DNA from: Aeromonas finlandensis
Lineage (GTDB): Bacteria; Pseudomonadota; Gammaproteobacteria; Enterobacterales; Aeromonadaceae
Direction of reading: 5' to 3'
Length of the DNA: 64,000 nt
Assembly (NCBI RefSeq): GCF_000764645.1
Contig: NZ_JRGK01000026.1
Span: forward strand, 62,001-126,000
Shown here: piece after piece, positions 45,780-54,121 of the stretch
Layout: every line of letters begins with the position of its first letter
How positions within the stretch are numbered: position 1 is the stretch's first letter
The notes under the pieces: generated by a model
The model's input: the letters and a program-made list of their open reading frames with translations, nothing else
Told to the model about the DNA's origin: nothing
Database searches by the model: none
Position numbers and translations under genes: made by a program

Positions 45780-46685
45780 TTACTTGCCCTGCGCCATCAA
45801 AAAACCTTCCGATGGGGCGAAGAAGGCGGCGCCGGTCACTGCCTTGGTGAAGCGCAGCAGGTGGTCGAAGTGGCTGCCCTCCCCCTTGTACATGCTGGCC
45901 AGCATGGCGTTGAAGTGCTGCGGAGTGCGGCAGCAGGAGATGAAGTAGAGCCCCTGCTCGGTCATGGTGCCCCAGGGCATGCTCTGGCGCAGGATCTCCA
46001 TGGACTCCCCTTTCGGGGTTTTGAGGTTGACCCGCTTGATGTGGGCGGTCAGCGGCTTGGCGGCAGACTCATACTCGATGTTGTCGGGCTTGGTGCGACC
46101 GATAATGTCTTCCTGCTCTTTCTGTGCCAGCTTCTCCCAGTCGCTCATGGCGTGGACCCAGCGCTGGACGTGGATGTAGGAGCCACCGGCAAACTCGCCA
46201 TCGGCCAACAGCGCCACTTCGGCACGGTGCTCATCCTGCGGGTTCTCGGTACCGTCGACGAAACCGGTCAGGTCGCGGCAATCCAGATTGCGGAAGCCAC
46301 GCACCTCTTCGGCCAGCTCGACCAGTCCAGCCAGCAGCGCCATCACGCGGTGACCAGCGTGGTGCAGCACATCCACCCGATCGGCGCGCAACTGCACGAA
46401 GAGATCAAACGGGGTGTTGGGCGCTTCCTGACCGTTGGCGGATTGCGCCATAAAGCTGCGGAACTGGGGCGGACGGGCGGCAGGATAGAGACCATCCCAG
46501 GCGTCGGCACCAACGGCAACCAGACCGCTGAAACCGGCATCGGGAAAATCGGCAGCGACCGCCTGCCACAGGGCGGGCAGTTTGGCCAGACGGCCGACCA
46601 GTTCGGCGGCATCGCCGGTACGATTGAACATCAGATAGAGGGCGTGCAGATTCGACTCTGCGCAGATCCCGGCTTGGGCTTTCAT
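45780..46685 (-). CDS. Dyp-type peroxidase (YfeX-like)
   Basis: This 301-residue haem peroxidase is of the DyP family. The signature GFVDGTENP with the distal aspartate is present, as are the proximal-side GGSYIHVQRWVHAM and the C-terminal GLYFISCCRTPQHFNAML. No Tat or Sec signal is visible, so it should be cytoplasmic like YfeX. It follows fbpABC on the same strand after about 100 bases, so it may act in iron or haem metabolism. The proposed role of YfeX in releasing iron from haem is disputed. Confidence 0.92.
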   Translation of the reverse strand: MKAQAGICAESNLHALYLMFNRTGDAAELVGRLAKLPALWQAVAADFPDAGFSGLVAVGADAWDGLYPAARPPQFRSFMAQSANGQEAPNTPFDLFVQLRADRVDVLHHAGHRVMALLAGLVELAEEVRGFRNLDCRDLTGFVDGTENPQDEHRAEVALLADGEFAGGSYIHVQRWVHAMSDWEKLAQKEQEDIIGRTKPDNIEYESAAKPLTAHIKRVNLKTPKGESMEILRQSMPWGTMTEQGLYFISCCRTPQHFNAMLASMYKGEGSHFDHLLRFTKAVTGAAFFAPSEGFLMAQGK

Positions 46686-46788
46686 ATATCTCTCCCCTGA
46701 GTAGGCGTTAGCGTTATGGGCTATTAGCGTTGCGCGATTATAAACCAGAGCAGCTCCAGTTCTTTGATTTCACGACGATATCACGCGT

Positions 46789-47823
46789 TCAGGGTAACGG
46801 GTCAAACAACACCAGCGTATGGGGGGCAACCTTGATCTGCGCTCGCATCCCTTCAAGGGGCTCGCCAATGCTCGCCTCCAGCCGCAGCTCACCACACTCG
46901 AACAGCACCCGGCAGTGATGGCCGAGGAACTGCTGCTCCACCACCTTGAGCTCGCCCTCAGCGGCGCTCTCCAGCAACAGTTGCTGGGGTCTGAGCATCA
47001 GCTGCAACTGCTCGCCTACTGCGCGACCATGGGGCTCGCTGCCACAGATAACCCCGAGCGCCGTCTGCACGCAGTGGCTGTCCACCACCTCGGCGGCCAG
47101 ATAGTTGACCCCGCCGAGAAACTCCGCCACGAAGCGGTTTTGCGGGCGGCGATAGAGCTGCTCCGGCTGACCCACCTGCTCGATGTGACCGGCGCGAAAC
47201 AGGGCCAGCCGATCGGCGAAGGCGAACGCCTCCTCCTTGCTGTGACTGACGAAGATGGCGCCGATCCCCTGCTGCTTGAGCAGGGCACGGATCTCGAGGA
47301 TCAGCTTCATCCGCACCTGGGTGTCGATGTTGGAGAAGGGCTCATCCAGCAGCATCAGCCGCGGCTTGCACACCAGCGCCCGGGCGATGGCCACCCGCTG
47401 CTGCTGACCACCGGAGAGCTGATGCGGGTAACGATCCCCCAGCCCCTGCAGATTGACCAGCGCCAGCGCCTCTTCAACCTGTTGCTGACGAGCCCGGCGA
47501 TCGAGTTTGGTCAGACCAAAACCGACGTTGTCGGCCACCGTCAGGTGGGGGAAGAGGGCGTAATCCTGAAAGATCATCCCGATATTGCGCGCCTCGGGCG
47601 GCACGCTGGCACTCGGCCCATCGAGCAGGGTATCGCCAAGGCGAATCGTGCCCTCTGCCAACGGCAGCAGCCCGGCGATAGCCTTGAGCAGCGTGGTTTT
47701 GCCGCAGCCACTGGCCCCCAGCAGGCAGACAATCTCGTTGTCTGCCACCGTCAGGGAGAGCTGTTCCAGCACATTGCGGCCGTTGTAACGGCAACTGACA
47801 TTTTCAACCTGCAAGCAAGACAA
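46789..47823 (-). CDS. fbpC: Ferric iron ABC transporter, ATPase
   Basis: This 344-residue ATPase has Walker A GASGCGKTTLLKA, signature LSGGQQQRVAIARAL, Walker B MLLDEPFSNID and a C-terminal regulatory (TOBE-like) domain. It powers uptake of ferric iron across the inner membrane. The start codon is TTG with GAGGA upstream. Third gene of fbpA-fbpB-fbpC. Confidence 0.93.
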   Translation of the reverse strand: MSCLQVENVSCRYNGRNVLEQLSLTVADNEIVCLLGASGCGKTTLLKAIAGLLPLAEGTIRLGDTLLDGPSASVPPEARNIGMIFQDYALFPHLTVADNVGFGLTKLDRRARQQQVEEALALVNLQGLGDRYPHQLSGGQQQRVAIARALVCKPRLMLLDEPFSNIDTQVRMKLILEIRALLKQQGIGAIFVSHSKEEAFAFADRLALFRAGHIEQVGQPEQLYRRPQNRFVAEFLGGVNYLAAEVVDSHCVQTALGVICGSEPHGRAVGEQLQLMLRPQQLLLESAAEGELKVVEQQFLGHHCRVLFECGELRLEASIGEPLEGMRAQIKVAPHTLVLFDPLP

Positions 47824-47904
47824 GGCTGACTTCCTCTAGTTTCTGGCGGTGCGCTGCCTTTCGATCAGCACACCGCATGCAATTTCATTGGCCGACGGGG
47901 CGAC

Positions 47905-49530
47905 TCAGTGGCTCGGGCTGTCCAGACTACGGTTGACCCAGATCAGCGGCAACAGCCCCACCAGCACGATGACGATAGCCCCCAGCGCGCCGCGCTCCAG
48001 CATCTCGTCCGAGACGAACTGGTAGACGTGGGTCGCCAGGGTATCGAAGTTGAACGGCCGCAGCAGCAGGGCGGCGGGCAGCTCCTTCATGGATTCGATG
48101 AATACCAGCATGGCGCCGGCAAACAGACCGCGGCGCACCAGCGGCAGATGGACCCGACGCAGCATGGCGCCATCCCCCTGCCCCAGGGAGCGGGCCGCCA
48201 TGTCGAGACTGGGGGAGATCTTGCCCATGCTGCTCTCCACCGAGCCGATGGCGATGGCCACAAAGCGCACCAGATAACCGAACACGATGGCGGTAATGGT
48301 GCCGGTCAGCAGCAAGCCCGGCCCCTGACGCCCCAGCCACTCGGCCAGATCGTTGATGGCAAAATCGAGAGCGGTGAGCGGCACCAGCACCCCGATGGCC
48401 AGCACGGTGCCCGGCATGGCATAACCCATGGCGGCGATGCGCAGGGGCAGCAGGCTCTTGATCCCGCCATCGAGGCGGCGGAAGAAGCCGAGCAGCAGGG
48501 CGATGCCCATCGCCAGCAGGGCGGTCAGCGCCGAGATAGCTAAGCTGTTGCCAGCGAAGCGGACAAACTCCGGCGTCCACGACAACTCGAAGTAGCGCAC
48601 CCCGTAATCGAGCAGGATGATGAACGGCAGAGCGAAACCGGCCAGCACCAGCCCCCAGCACCAGAGACCGGCCAGCCAGCGGCTAATCCCCCTGAGCGGA
48701 TAGCGCAGCGGCTGCTCATGGCCCATCGACTTCTGGAACACCTGCTGCCGACTGCGCGAACGGCGCTCCAGCGCGATCAGCAGCACCACTGCCAACAGCA
48801 TCAGGCAGGAGAGTTTGGCGGCGGTAGCCAGACTGCCGTAACCGAGCCAGGTGTCGTAAACCGCCGTGGTCAGGGTGTTGATGGCAAAGAAGTGGACGGT
48901 GGCGAAATCAGCCAACGTCTCCATCGCCACCAGCGATACCGCCACCATGATAGCGGGGCGCGCCAGCGGCAAACTGAGGCGGCGAAAGCTCTGCCAAGGG
49001 GTACAGCCGAGCAGGCGGCTGGAGTGAATGAGGCTGACCGACTGCTCCAGAAAAGAGGCGCGGGTCAGCAGATAGACATAGGGGAACAGCACCAGCGCCA
49101 GCACCCAGGCGGCGCCGCCAAGGGAGCGAATGGCCGGAAACCAGTAATCGGCCGGACTGTTCCAGCCAAAGAGAGCGCGCAACCCGGCCTGTAGCGGGCC
49201 CGAATAGTCGAGCAGATCGGTATAGACGTAGGCGACGATATAGGAGGGCATCGCCATCGGTAGCATCAAGGCCCATTGCAGAGCGCGCCGCCCCGGCACC
49301 TGACACATGGCCACCAGCCAGGCGGTAGGCACGCCAAACAGCAGGCTGAGCAATACCACGCCGACCACCAGCCCCAGGGTATTGGCCAGATAATCGAGTA
49401 GCACGGTATCGGCGAGGTGGCGAAAGAGGTCTCCCTCAGCCGAGAAGGCAGAGAAAACAAGGGCAATCACCGGTAAAGCCAGCAGCAGGGCGGTGGCCCA
49501 GCTGCCGGTAATCCATCCAAAATTTTTCAT
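47905..49530 (-). CDS. fbpB: Ferric iron ABC transporter, fused permease
   Basis: This 541-residue permease contains two fused binding-protein-dependent permease domains with about 12 helices, as in FbpB/SfuB-type iron importers. The two EAA loops are at SSRLLGCTPWQSFRRLSLPLARPAI and DMAARSLGQGDGAMLRRVHLPL. It lies 39 bases after fbpA. No partner permease is needed because both halves are in one protein. Confidence 0.93.
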   Translation of the reverse strand: MKNFGWITGSWATALLLALPVIALVFSAFSAEGDLFRHLADTVLLDYLANTLGLVVGVVLLSLLFGVPTAWLVAMCQVPGRRALQWALMLPMAMPSYIVAYVYTDLLDYSGPLQAGLRALFGWNSPADYWFPAIRSLGGAAWVLALVLFPYVYLLTRASFLEQSVSLIHSSRLLGCTPWQSFRRLSLPLARPAIMVAVSLVAMETLADFATVHFFAINTLTTAVYDTWLGYGSLATAAKLSCLMLLAVVLLIALERRSRSRQQVFQKSMGHEQPLRYPLRGISRWLAGLWCWGLVLAGFALPFIILLDYGVRYFELSWTPEFVRFAGNSLAISALTALLAMGIALLLGFFRRLDGGIKSLLPLRIAAMGYAMPGTVLAIGVLVPLTALDFAINDLAEWLGRQGPGLLLTGTITAIVFGYLVRFVAIAIGSVESSMGKISPSLDMAARSLGQGDGAMLRRVHLPLVRRGLFAGAMLVFIESMKELPAALLLRPFNFDTLATHVYQFVSDEMLERGALGAIVIVLVGLLPLIWVNRSLDSPSH

Positions 49531-49569
49531 GAGACCACAGAGGTTGATGGGGCCGTTGGCCCCATCTGA

Positions 49570-50580
49570 TTACAAGTCGAACTTCACTTCATCCAGCAAC
49601 TGCAAGGCGTCCTTGCGGTGCTTGGCGTAATCGCTGACCGGTAGTGCGTCAGACTTGAAACTGCCCCAGGACTTGACCATGGCGGAAGGCTCGACCCCGG
49701 CCTTGACCGGATACTCGGCGTTCACGTCCGCATACATGTGCTGGGCAGTGTCGCCAGCCAGAAACTCCATCAGCTTCTGGGCGGCCTCTTTGTTCTTGGC
49801 ATACTTGGTCATGGCCACGCCGCTCACGTTGACGTGGGCACCGCGGTCAGCCTGGTTCGGGAAGTTGATATAGACCGCATCCGCCCAGGACTTCTGCGCC
49901 GGATCTTTCAACATGGCGCCCAGATAGTAGCTGTTGCCGAGCGATACATCACAGATGCCATCCTTGATCGCCTTGACCTGATCCCGGTCGTTGCCCTGCG
50001 GCTTGCGCACCAGGTTGGCCTTGACCCCTTCCAGCCAGCTCTTGGTCTCGGCCATGCCGTGATGGACAATCATCGAGGAGACCAGCGCCACATTGTACTC
50101 ATGCTTGCCGCTGCGGGTGCAGATTTTCCCTTTGAATTCAGGCTTGGCCAGATCTTCGTAGCTGATGGTGTCGAGCTTGCCGAGGCGATCCTTGCTGGAG
50201 TAGATGGCACGCACCCGGGTGGTCAGGGCGAACCAGCGGTTCTCCGGATCGCGATAGCTGGCGGGGATGTTCTCCTGCAGGATCTTGCTCTCAACCGGCT
50301 GCACCAGCCCCTTCTCCACCAGATCGGTCAGACGGCTGATATCGGTCGTCAGCATCAGGTCGGCCGGGGAAAGTTTGCCTTCCCGCTCCAGACGCTCGTT
50401 CAACCCCTCTTTGGCGAACACCACGTTGACCTTGATGCCAGATTCCTTCTCGAACTGCTGGATGATGGGCTTGATCAGCTCATCCTGCCGGTTGGAGTAG
50501 ACATTCACCTCGCCAGCCGCCAACGCCGACTGGGCAACCAACGCAGAGAAAGCCAGTGCCAACATCTTCATTTTCATCAT
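49570..50580 (-). CDS. fbpA: Periplasmic ferric iron-binding protein
   Basis: FbpA delivers ferric iron to FbpB. The 336-residue protein has a signal peptide ending SALAA and then GEVNVYSNRQDELIKPI. The iron-ligand tyrosine pair is visible in SLGNSYYLGAML. It is the first gene of the operon with a Fur-like site just upstream, so expression should rise when iron is short. Confidence 0.94.
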   Translation of the reverse strand: MMKMKMLALAFSALVAQSALAAGEVNVYSNRQDELIKPIIQQFEKESGIKVNVVFAKEGLNERLEREGKLSPADLMLTTDISRLTDLVEKGLVQPVESKILQENIPASYRDPENRWFALTTRVRAIYSSKDRLGKLDTISYEDLAKPEFKGKICTRSGKHEYNVALVSSMIVHHGMAETKSWLEGVKANLVRKPQGNDRDQVKAIKDGICDVSLGNSYYLGAMLKDPAQKSWADAVYINFPNQADRGAHVNVSGVAMTKYAKNKEAAQKLMEFLAGDTAQHMYADVNAEYPVKAGVEPSAMVKSWGSFKSDALPVSDYAKHRKDALQLLDEVKFDL

Positions 50581-50603
50581 CCGTTCCTTGAGTTGCTAAA
50601 TCG

Positions 50604-50622
50604 AGTGAGAACAATTGCCGTT
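50604..50622 (-). promoter_or_regulatory. Fur-box-like site upstream of fbpA
   Basis: This 19 bp site matches about 12 of the 16 specified positions of the gammaproteobacterial Fur consensus and lies 24-42 bases before the fbpA start. Its place in front of an iron importer supports the call. Confidence 0.5.
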
Positions 50623-50702
50623 TGCATTCTGCATATTACCACCAGAGGGATCAAGGAAGAGTCGCGTCGTCACATCACATATTTAACCGCTGGAAAATAA
50701 AA

Positions 50703-50728
50703 AGGCCGGATGGAATCCCATCCGGCCT
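50703..50728 (-). terminator. Rho-independent terminator after glnK
   Basis: A perfect 11 bp stem with a 4-base loop, followed on the minus strand by a T5 run. It closes the glnK transcript about 110 bases past the stop, so glnK stands alone. Confidence 0.88.
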
Positions 50729-50835
50729 CTTCTGAGCAAAACGTTATGTTAATCAGGCTTCAATGAGCTCTCACCCCATCGGGATTTCCCCGAGGTAGGG
50801 AGGTCAGCGGATCTGTACGTCACGGAAGCGATTCA

Positions 50836-51174
50836 TCACAGCGCCTCGTCGTCACTCTCGCCGGTGCGGATGCGCACCGCCTGCAGCAGGTCATAGACAA
50901 AAATCTTGCCGTCACCGATCTTGCCGGTATAGGCCGCCTTGCAGATCGCCTCGATCACCCCTTCCACGTTATCATCGGCGGTGGCAATCTCCAGCTTCAC
51001 CTTGGGCAGGAAGTCGACCTGATACTCGGCTCCCCGGTATAATTCGGTGTGTCCCTTCTGGCGGCCAAATCCCTTGACCTCGGACACGGTCAGCCCTTCC
51101 ACCCCCAGGTTGGCAATAGCCTCGCGGACATCGTCCAACTTGAACGGTTTGATAATCGCACTAATCAGCTTCAT
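50836..51174 (-). CDS. glnK: Second P-II protein, GlnK type
   Basis: This 112-residue PII protein has Tyr51 in the T-loop and the full C-terminal RTG motif; 31 of its first 51 residues form blocks identical to GlnB (for example [18 protein letters not shown]). GlnK usually blocks the ammonium channel AmtB and is encoded directly upstream of amtB. Here no amtB follows: a terminator and the fbp operon come next. The call of GlnK over a second GlnB rests on its separate promoter with a sigma-54-like sequence and on divergence from GlnB, so it is moderate. Confidence 0.85.
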   Translation of the reverse strand: MKLISAIIKPFKLDDVREAIANLGVEGLTVSEVKGFGRQKGHTELYRGAEYQVDFLPKVKLEIATADDNVEGVIEAICKAAYTGKIGDGKIFVYDLLQAVRIRTGESDDEAL

Positions 51175-51212
51175 CTGGTTGCTCCCAATCCATGGTGTGT
51201 CATGAATCGGGC

Positions 51213-51228
51213 TTCAATTCTTATGCCA
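51213..51228 (-). promoter_or_regulatory. Sigma-54-like promoter of glnK
   Basis: TGGCAT-N5-TTGAA lies about 40 bases before the start on the minus strand, one mismatch in each element from TGGCAC-N5-TTGCA. The missing C at the -12 element is a weakness. NtrC-controlled sigma-54 promoters are common for glnK. Confidence 0.4.
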
Positions 51229-51375
51229 AGTATTTTTATTGTTTTATTTCATATAGATAGAGTTTAATGCCTGCGCCATTCCCCAGGCACATCCCCATAA
51301 CCGGCCAGCACGCCCCATAATGAGGCACCATGCTGCAGCGGCCAGCGGGTATGCACCAAACAAGAGCAAAACAGC

Positions 51376-51792
51376 ATGTTAGTTATCTCCAACAGCGTCA
51401 CCCTGCCCTGGCATGAGCTGCAATTTCAGACCATGCGGGCACAGGGCAACGGCGGACAACACGTCAACAAGACCGACTCCGCCGTCTGGTTGCGCTTCGA
51501 TTACCGCAACTCTCCAAGCCTCACCCCGCTCTACAAGGAGGGTCTCGACAAGCTGAGCGACAGCCGGGTACACGACGGCTTTATCCTGATCCGGGTCGAG
51601 AGCCATCGCAGCCAGGACATGAACCGCAAGGAGGCGATGAGCCGTCTGGTGGAGTTGCTAAAGAAAGCAGCCTGGCGCCCCAAGGCTCGCCATGCCACCA
51701 AGCCGACCCGCAGCTCCCAGCGCAAGCGAGTCGATGCCAAGAAGCGCAAGGGGGATATCAAATCCACCCGCGGCAAGCCGGTACTGGACTAA
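51376..51792 (+). CDS. arfB: Alternative ribosome-rescue factor B
   Basis: ArfB (YaeJ) frees stalled ribosomes by hydrolysing peptidyl-tRNA. The 138-residue protein has the catalytic GGQ at 26-28 (QGNGGQHVNK) and a long basic C-terminal tail (KRVDAKKRKGDIK) that enters the empty mRNA channel. No SPF-type release-factor domain is present. ogt follows in 31 bases on the same strand. Confidence 0.95.
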   Translation: MLVISNSVTLPWHELQFQTMRAQGNGGQHVNKTDSAVWLRFDYRNSPSLTPLYKEGLDKLSDSRVHDGFILIRVESHRSQDMNRKEAMSRLVELLKKAAWRPKARHATKPTRSSQRKRVDAKKRKGDIKSTRGKPVLD

Positions 51793-51823
51793 GCCACCCC
51801 AGCCCTCCAAAGGATGTCAGCCG

Positions 51824-52315
51824 ATGAAATACAGTTTTTGCGACAGCGCCCGCGGCCCCCTGCTGGTCGCCATCGATCAGGATGGCCTGCGCCACGTGGA
51901 GTTCATGCACGGCGAACGGCCCGTCATGCCGCACGCTGACTGGCAACGGGATGACCAGGCGCTGGCCCCCTATCTCGCCCAGTTCACCGCCTATTTCGCC
52001 GGAAAGCTACAGCAGTTCGACCTGCCCATGGCAGCGAAGGGCACCCCGTTCCAGCAAACGGTGTGGCGCGCTTTGTGCGATATCCCCTATGGCGAGACCG
52101 TCAGCTATCTCGAAATTGCCCAGGCTATCGGCAATCCCAAGGCGGTGCGGGCGGTGGGTGCCGCCAATGGTCGCAATCCGCTCAGCATCATAGTGCCCTG
52201 CCATCGGGTGATCGGACGCAGCGGCGATCTGACCGGCTATGCTGGCGGCATTCCCATCAAGCGCTGGTTGCTGGCACTGGAGCAGGCAGGCACGACATTC
52301 GAGCTTGCCCCGTAA
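51824..52315 (+). CDS. ogt: O6-methylguanine-DNA methyltransferase
   Basis: This suicide repair protein transfers the alkyl group from O6-alkylguanine to its own cysteine. The 163-residue protein has the active site IIVPCHRVI with Cys126, the preceding VGAANGRNPL and a helix-turn-helix YLEIAQAIGNPKAVRAVG. I chose the ATG at 51824 because an AAGGA site precedes it and the length fits Ogt. No Ada N-terminal domain is present. Confidence 0.95.
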   Translation: MKYSFCDSARGPLLVAIDQDGLRHVEFMHGERPVMPHADWQRDDQALAPYLAQFTAYFAGKLQQFDLPMAAKGTPFQQTVWRALCDIPYGETVSYLEIAQAIGNPKAVRAVGAANGRNPLSIIVPCHRVIGRSGDLTGYAGGIPIKRWLLALEQAGTTFELAP

Positions 52316-52541
52316 ATGCCTGTGCTTTGTGCATGAGCCAGATGCAAATCATCTGGCCGCAGAAGTGAAAAGGCTTTCATCCAGTGGCACCGCTTTGCTG
52401 ACAAGATGAACAGAAAATGAAGAATCGCCTCAGAACTACTTCAGATTGAGCTTGGCATGATGACTCCATACTTGAATGGCACGGCTCATTCGCTGATTCA
52501 AGTAGCACCCATGTGACGCTTCCAATCTGTCTTTTTTCCCC

Positions 52542-52566
52542 GCGCCTCCTCTGAGGCGCTTTTTTT
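52542..52566 (+). terminator. Rho-independent terminator downstream of ogt
   Basis: A 7 bp GC stem with a CTCT loop and a T7 tail on the plus strand, 227 bases past ogt. Confidence 0.9.
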
Positions 52567-52641
52567 GTGCCAACGCAACAAGCCAACCCTCTAGCTGAGT
52601 GGCCTGAGCGCGACAAAATCTGCACCACCGTAAAAACAAAA

Positions 52642-52664
52642 AGGCGAAGGATCACCCTTCGCCT
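52642..52664 (-). terminator. Rho-independent terminator of the gene at 52681
   Basis: A 9 bp stem with about a 5-base loop, followed on the minus strand by TTTTTG, 17 bases past the stop. Confidence 0.88.
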
Positions 52665-52680
52665 CTGGCGTGACAGCTGA

Positions 52681-53106
52681 CTACTCGCTCTGGGGCAGGA
52701 ACTGCAGTTCCGGCGTAGAGGAGGTGAGCACATCGGCGCAATAATCCCAGGTAGAGATGCGATAGTGCTGCAGATCTTCATCCAGATGCAGACCGTCCGA
52801 CTCCTGATGGAACCAGCTGGCAAAACGGGATGGGGTAATGAGCTGGATCTGCTCTTCGATGGCGTGGCTATCCTTCCCCTCGGCCAAGTCGCAATCCTCG
52901 ATCACCCGCAAGGCATAGATGTGGCGAAAATAGACCCGGCAGAGGATTTGCGGGGGCAGATCGATGCTGCGTGCCCGCCCCAGCATGATGGTCAGGGAGT
53001 CGCTCCAGAGATCCTGATGCAGCTCGGCCACAACCAGTCCTGGCGGGAGCTGGCGGGACGGAGCCCAAGGTACGGCAACCTGCCGAATGGCATTTTTCTG
53101 TTCCAT
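52681..53106 (-). CDS. Conserved-looking protein of unknown function
   Basis: This 141-residue protein has no signal peptide or membrane segment. It is acidic, with several Trp and Tyr residues, e.g. APSRQLPPGLVVAELHQDLW and a PSRFASWFHQESDGLHLDED region. I do not recognise a family. The ATG at 53106 has GAGG 5 bases upstream; a longer frame upstream has no ribosome site. It is a single-gene unit with its own terminator, convergent to ogt, in front of yaaA. The function is not known. Confidence 0.75.
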   Translation of the reverse strand: MEQKNAIRQVAVPWAPSRQLPPGLVVAELHQDLWSDSLTIMLGRARSIDLPPQILCRVYFRHIYALRVIEDCDLAEGKDSHAIEEQIQLITPSRFASWFHQESDGLHLDEDLQHYRISTWDYCADVLTSSTPELQFLPQSE

Positions 53107-53203
53107 ATAAACCTCGCGACCACTCACTCCCTGTCTTGAGTCTATCTGAACCACATAGTCCCGGCGAAGGCAATCGATGGACAATAAAAACGGCCATAAA
53201 AAA

Positions 53204-53224
53204 GCCGACGTATCAAACGTCGGC
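53204..53224 (-). terminator. Rho-independent terminator after yaaA
   Basis: A perfect 8 bp stem with a 5-base loop and a T6 run on the minus strand, about 77 bases past the yaaA stop. Confidence 0.88.
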
Positions 53225-53300
53225 GAATAAAAAGTGCTTACAACAGAGGATTCATATATTCAGACCCGCGGGTCGAAAGATTGGTTCCCTCTTTTTGTAA

Positions 53301-54074
53301 TTAATTTTCGGCGCGTTTAAACATCAGGGTGCTGGCGTCCGACTCTTCCGGCACGAAGTAGTAACCCTCGGCGTTGAAACCGGTCAACTGCTCCACCTCG
53401 GTCAGACGGTGCTTGATGATGTGACGGGCCATCATGCCGCGCGCCTTCTTGGCGTAGAAGCTGATGATCTTGAACTGGCCGTTCTTCTCATCCTTGAACA
53501 CCGGCGTGACGATCCGCCCTGTCAGGCTCTTGGGTCGTACCGACTTGAAATACTCGTCGGATGCCAGATTGATCAGCACCTCATCCCCCTGCGCGGCCAG
53601 CGCCTCATTGAGGTGGTGAGTGATCACCACCCCCCAGAACTGGTAAAGATCCTTGCCGCGACCATTGTCGAGCTTGGTCCCCATCTCCAGCCGGTAGGGC
53701 ATCATCAAATCGAGGGGGCGCAACACCCCATAGAGGCCGGAGAGCATCCGCAGGTGTGCCTGAGCGAAGTCAAAATCGGCCTCGCTGAAATCCTCTACCG
53801 CCAACCCGGTGTAGACATCCCCCTTGAAGGCCAGCAGCGCCTGACGGGCATTGGCCGGTGTGAAGTCGGGTTGCCACTCGGCAAAGCGAGCGGCGTTGAG
53901 GCCCGCCAGCTTGTCGCTGATCTTCATCAGGGTGGCAATTTGATCCGGGCTCAATTGGCGAGCCCGACTAATGAGTTCGGCGGAGTGATCCAGCAGCTCG
54001 GGTTGGGTGAAACGGGGGGTCACCAGCGGCGACTCGTAATCCAGCGTCTTGGCCGGGGAAACCACAATCAGCAT
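53301..54074 (-). CDS. yaaA: Peroxide stress protein YaaA
   Basis: This 257-residue DUF328 protein lowers free iron and limits DNA damage during hydrogen peroxide stress in E. coli. The start [22 protein letters not shown] and the GDVYTGL and [20 protein letters not shown] segments are fully typical. It follows pilU on the same strand after about 50 bases but has its own terminator. OxyR control is known in E. coli; I did not identify an OxyR site here. Confidence 0.95.
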   Translation of the reverse strand: MLIVVSPAKTLDYESPLVTPRFTQPELLDHSAELISRARQLSPDQIATLMKISDKLAGLNAARFAEWQPDFTPANARQALLAFKGDVYTGLAVEDFSEADFDFAQAHLRMLSGLYGVLRPLDLMMPYRLEMGTKLDNGRGKDLYQFWGVVITHHLNEALAAQGDEVLINLASDEYFKSVRPKSLTGRIVTPVFKDEKNGQFKIISFYAKKARGMMARHIIKHRLTEVEQLTGFNAEGYYFVPEESDASTLMFKRAEN

Positions 54075-54121
54075 AACGTTCCTTTATGGCGAGGGGCCGA
54101 ACGGCAGAGCGGCCCCATGAT

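Larger units (their letters stand above)
52316..52680 (+). ncRNA. Gene-free region with a possible structured small RNA
   Basis: This region of 365 bases after ogt holds no convincing gene. It has a 7 bp stem at 52337-52357 without T-run just after ogt, a 9 bp stem at 52469-52477/52496-52504 and a classic terminator at 52542-52566. The segment from about 52380 to 52566 could be a small RNA or simply a long ogt trailer. I see no strong promoter, so a separate transcript is uncertain. Confidence 0.35.
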
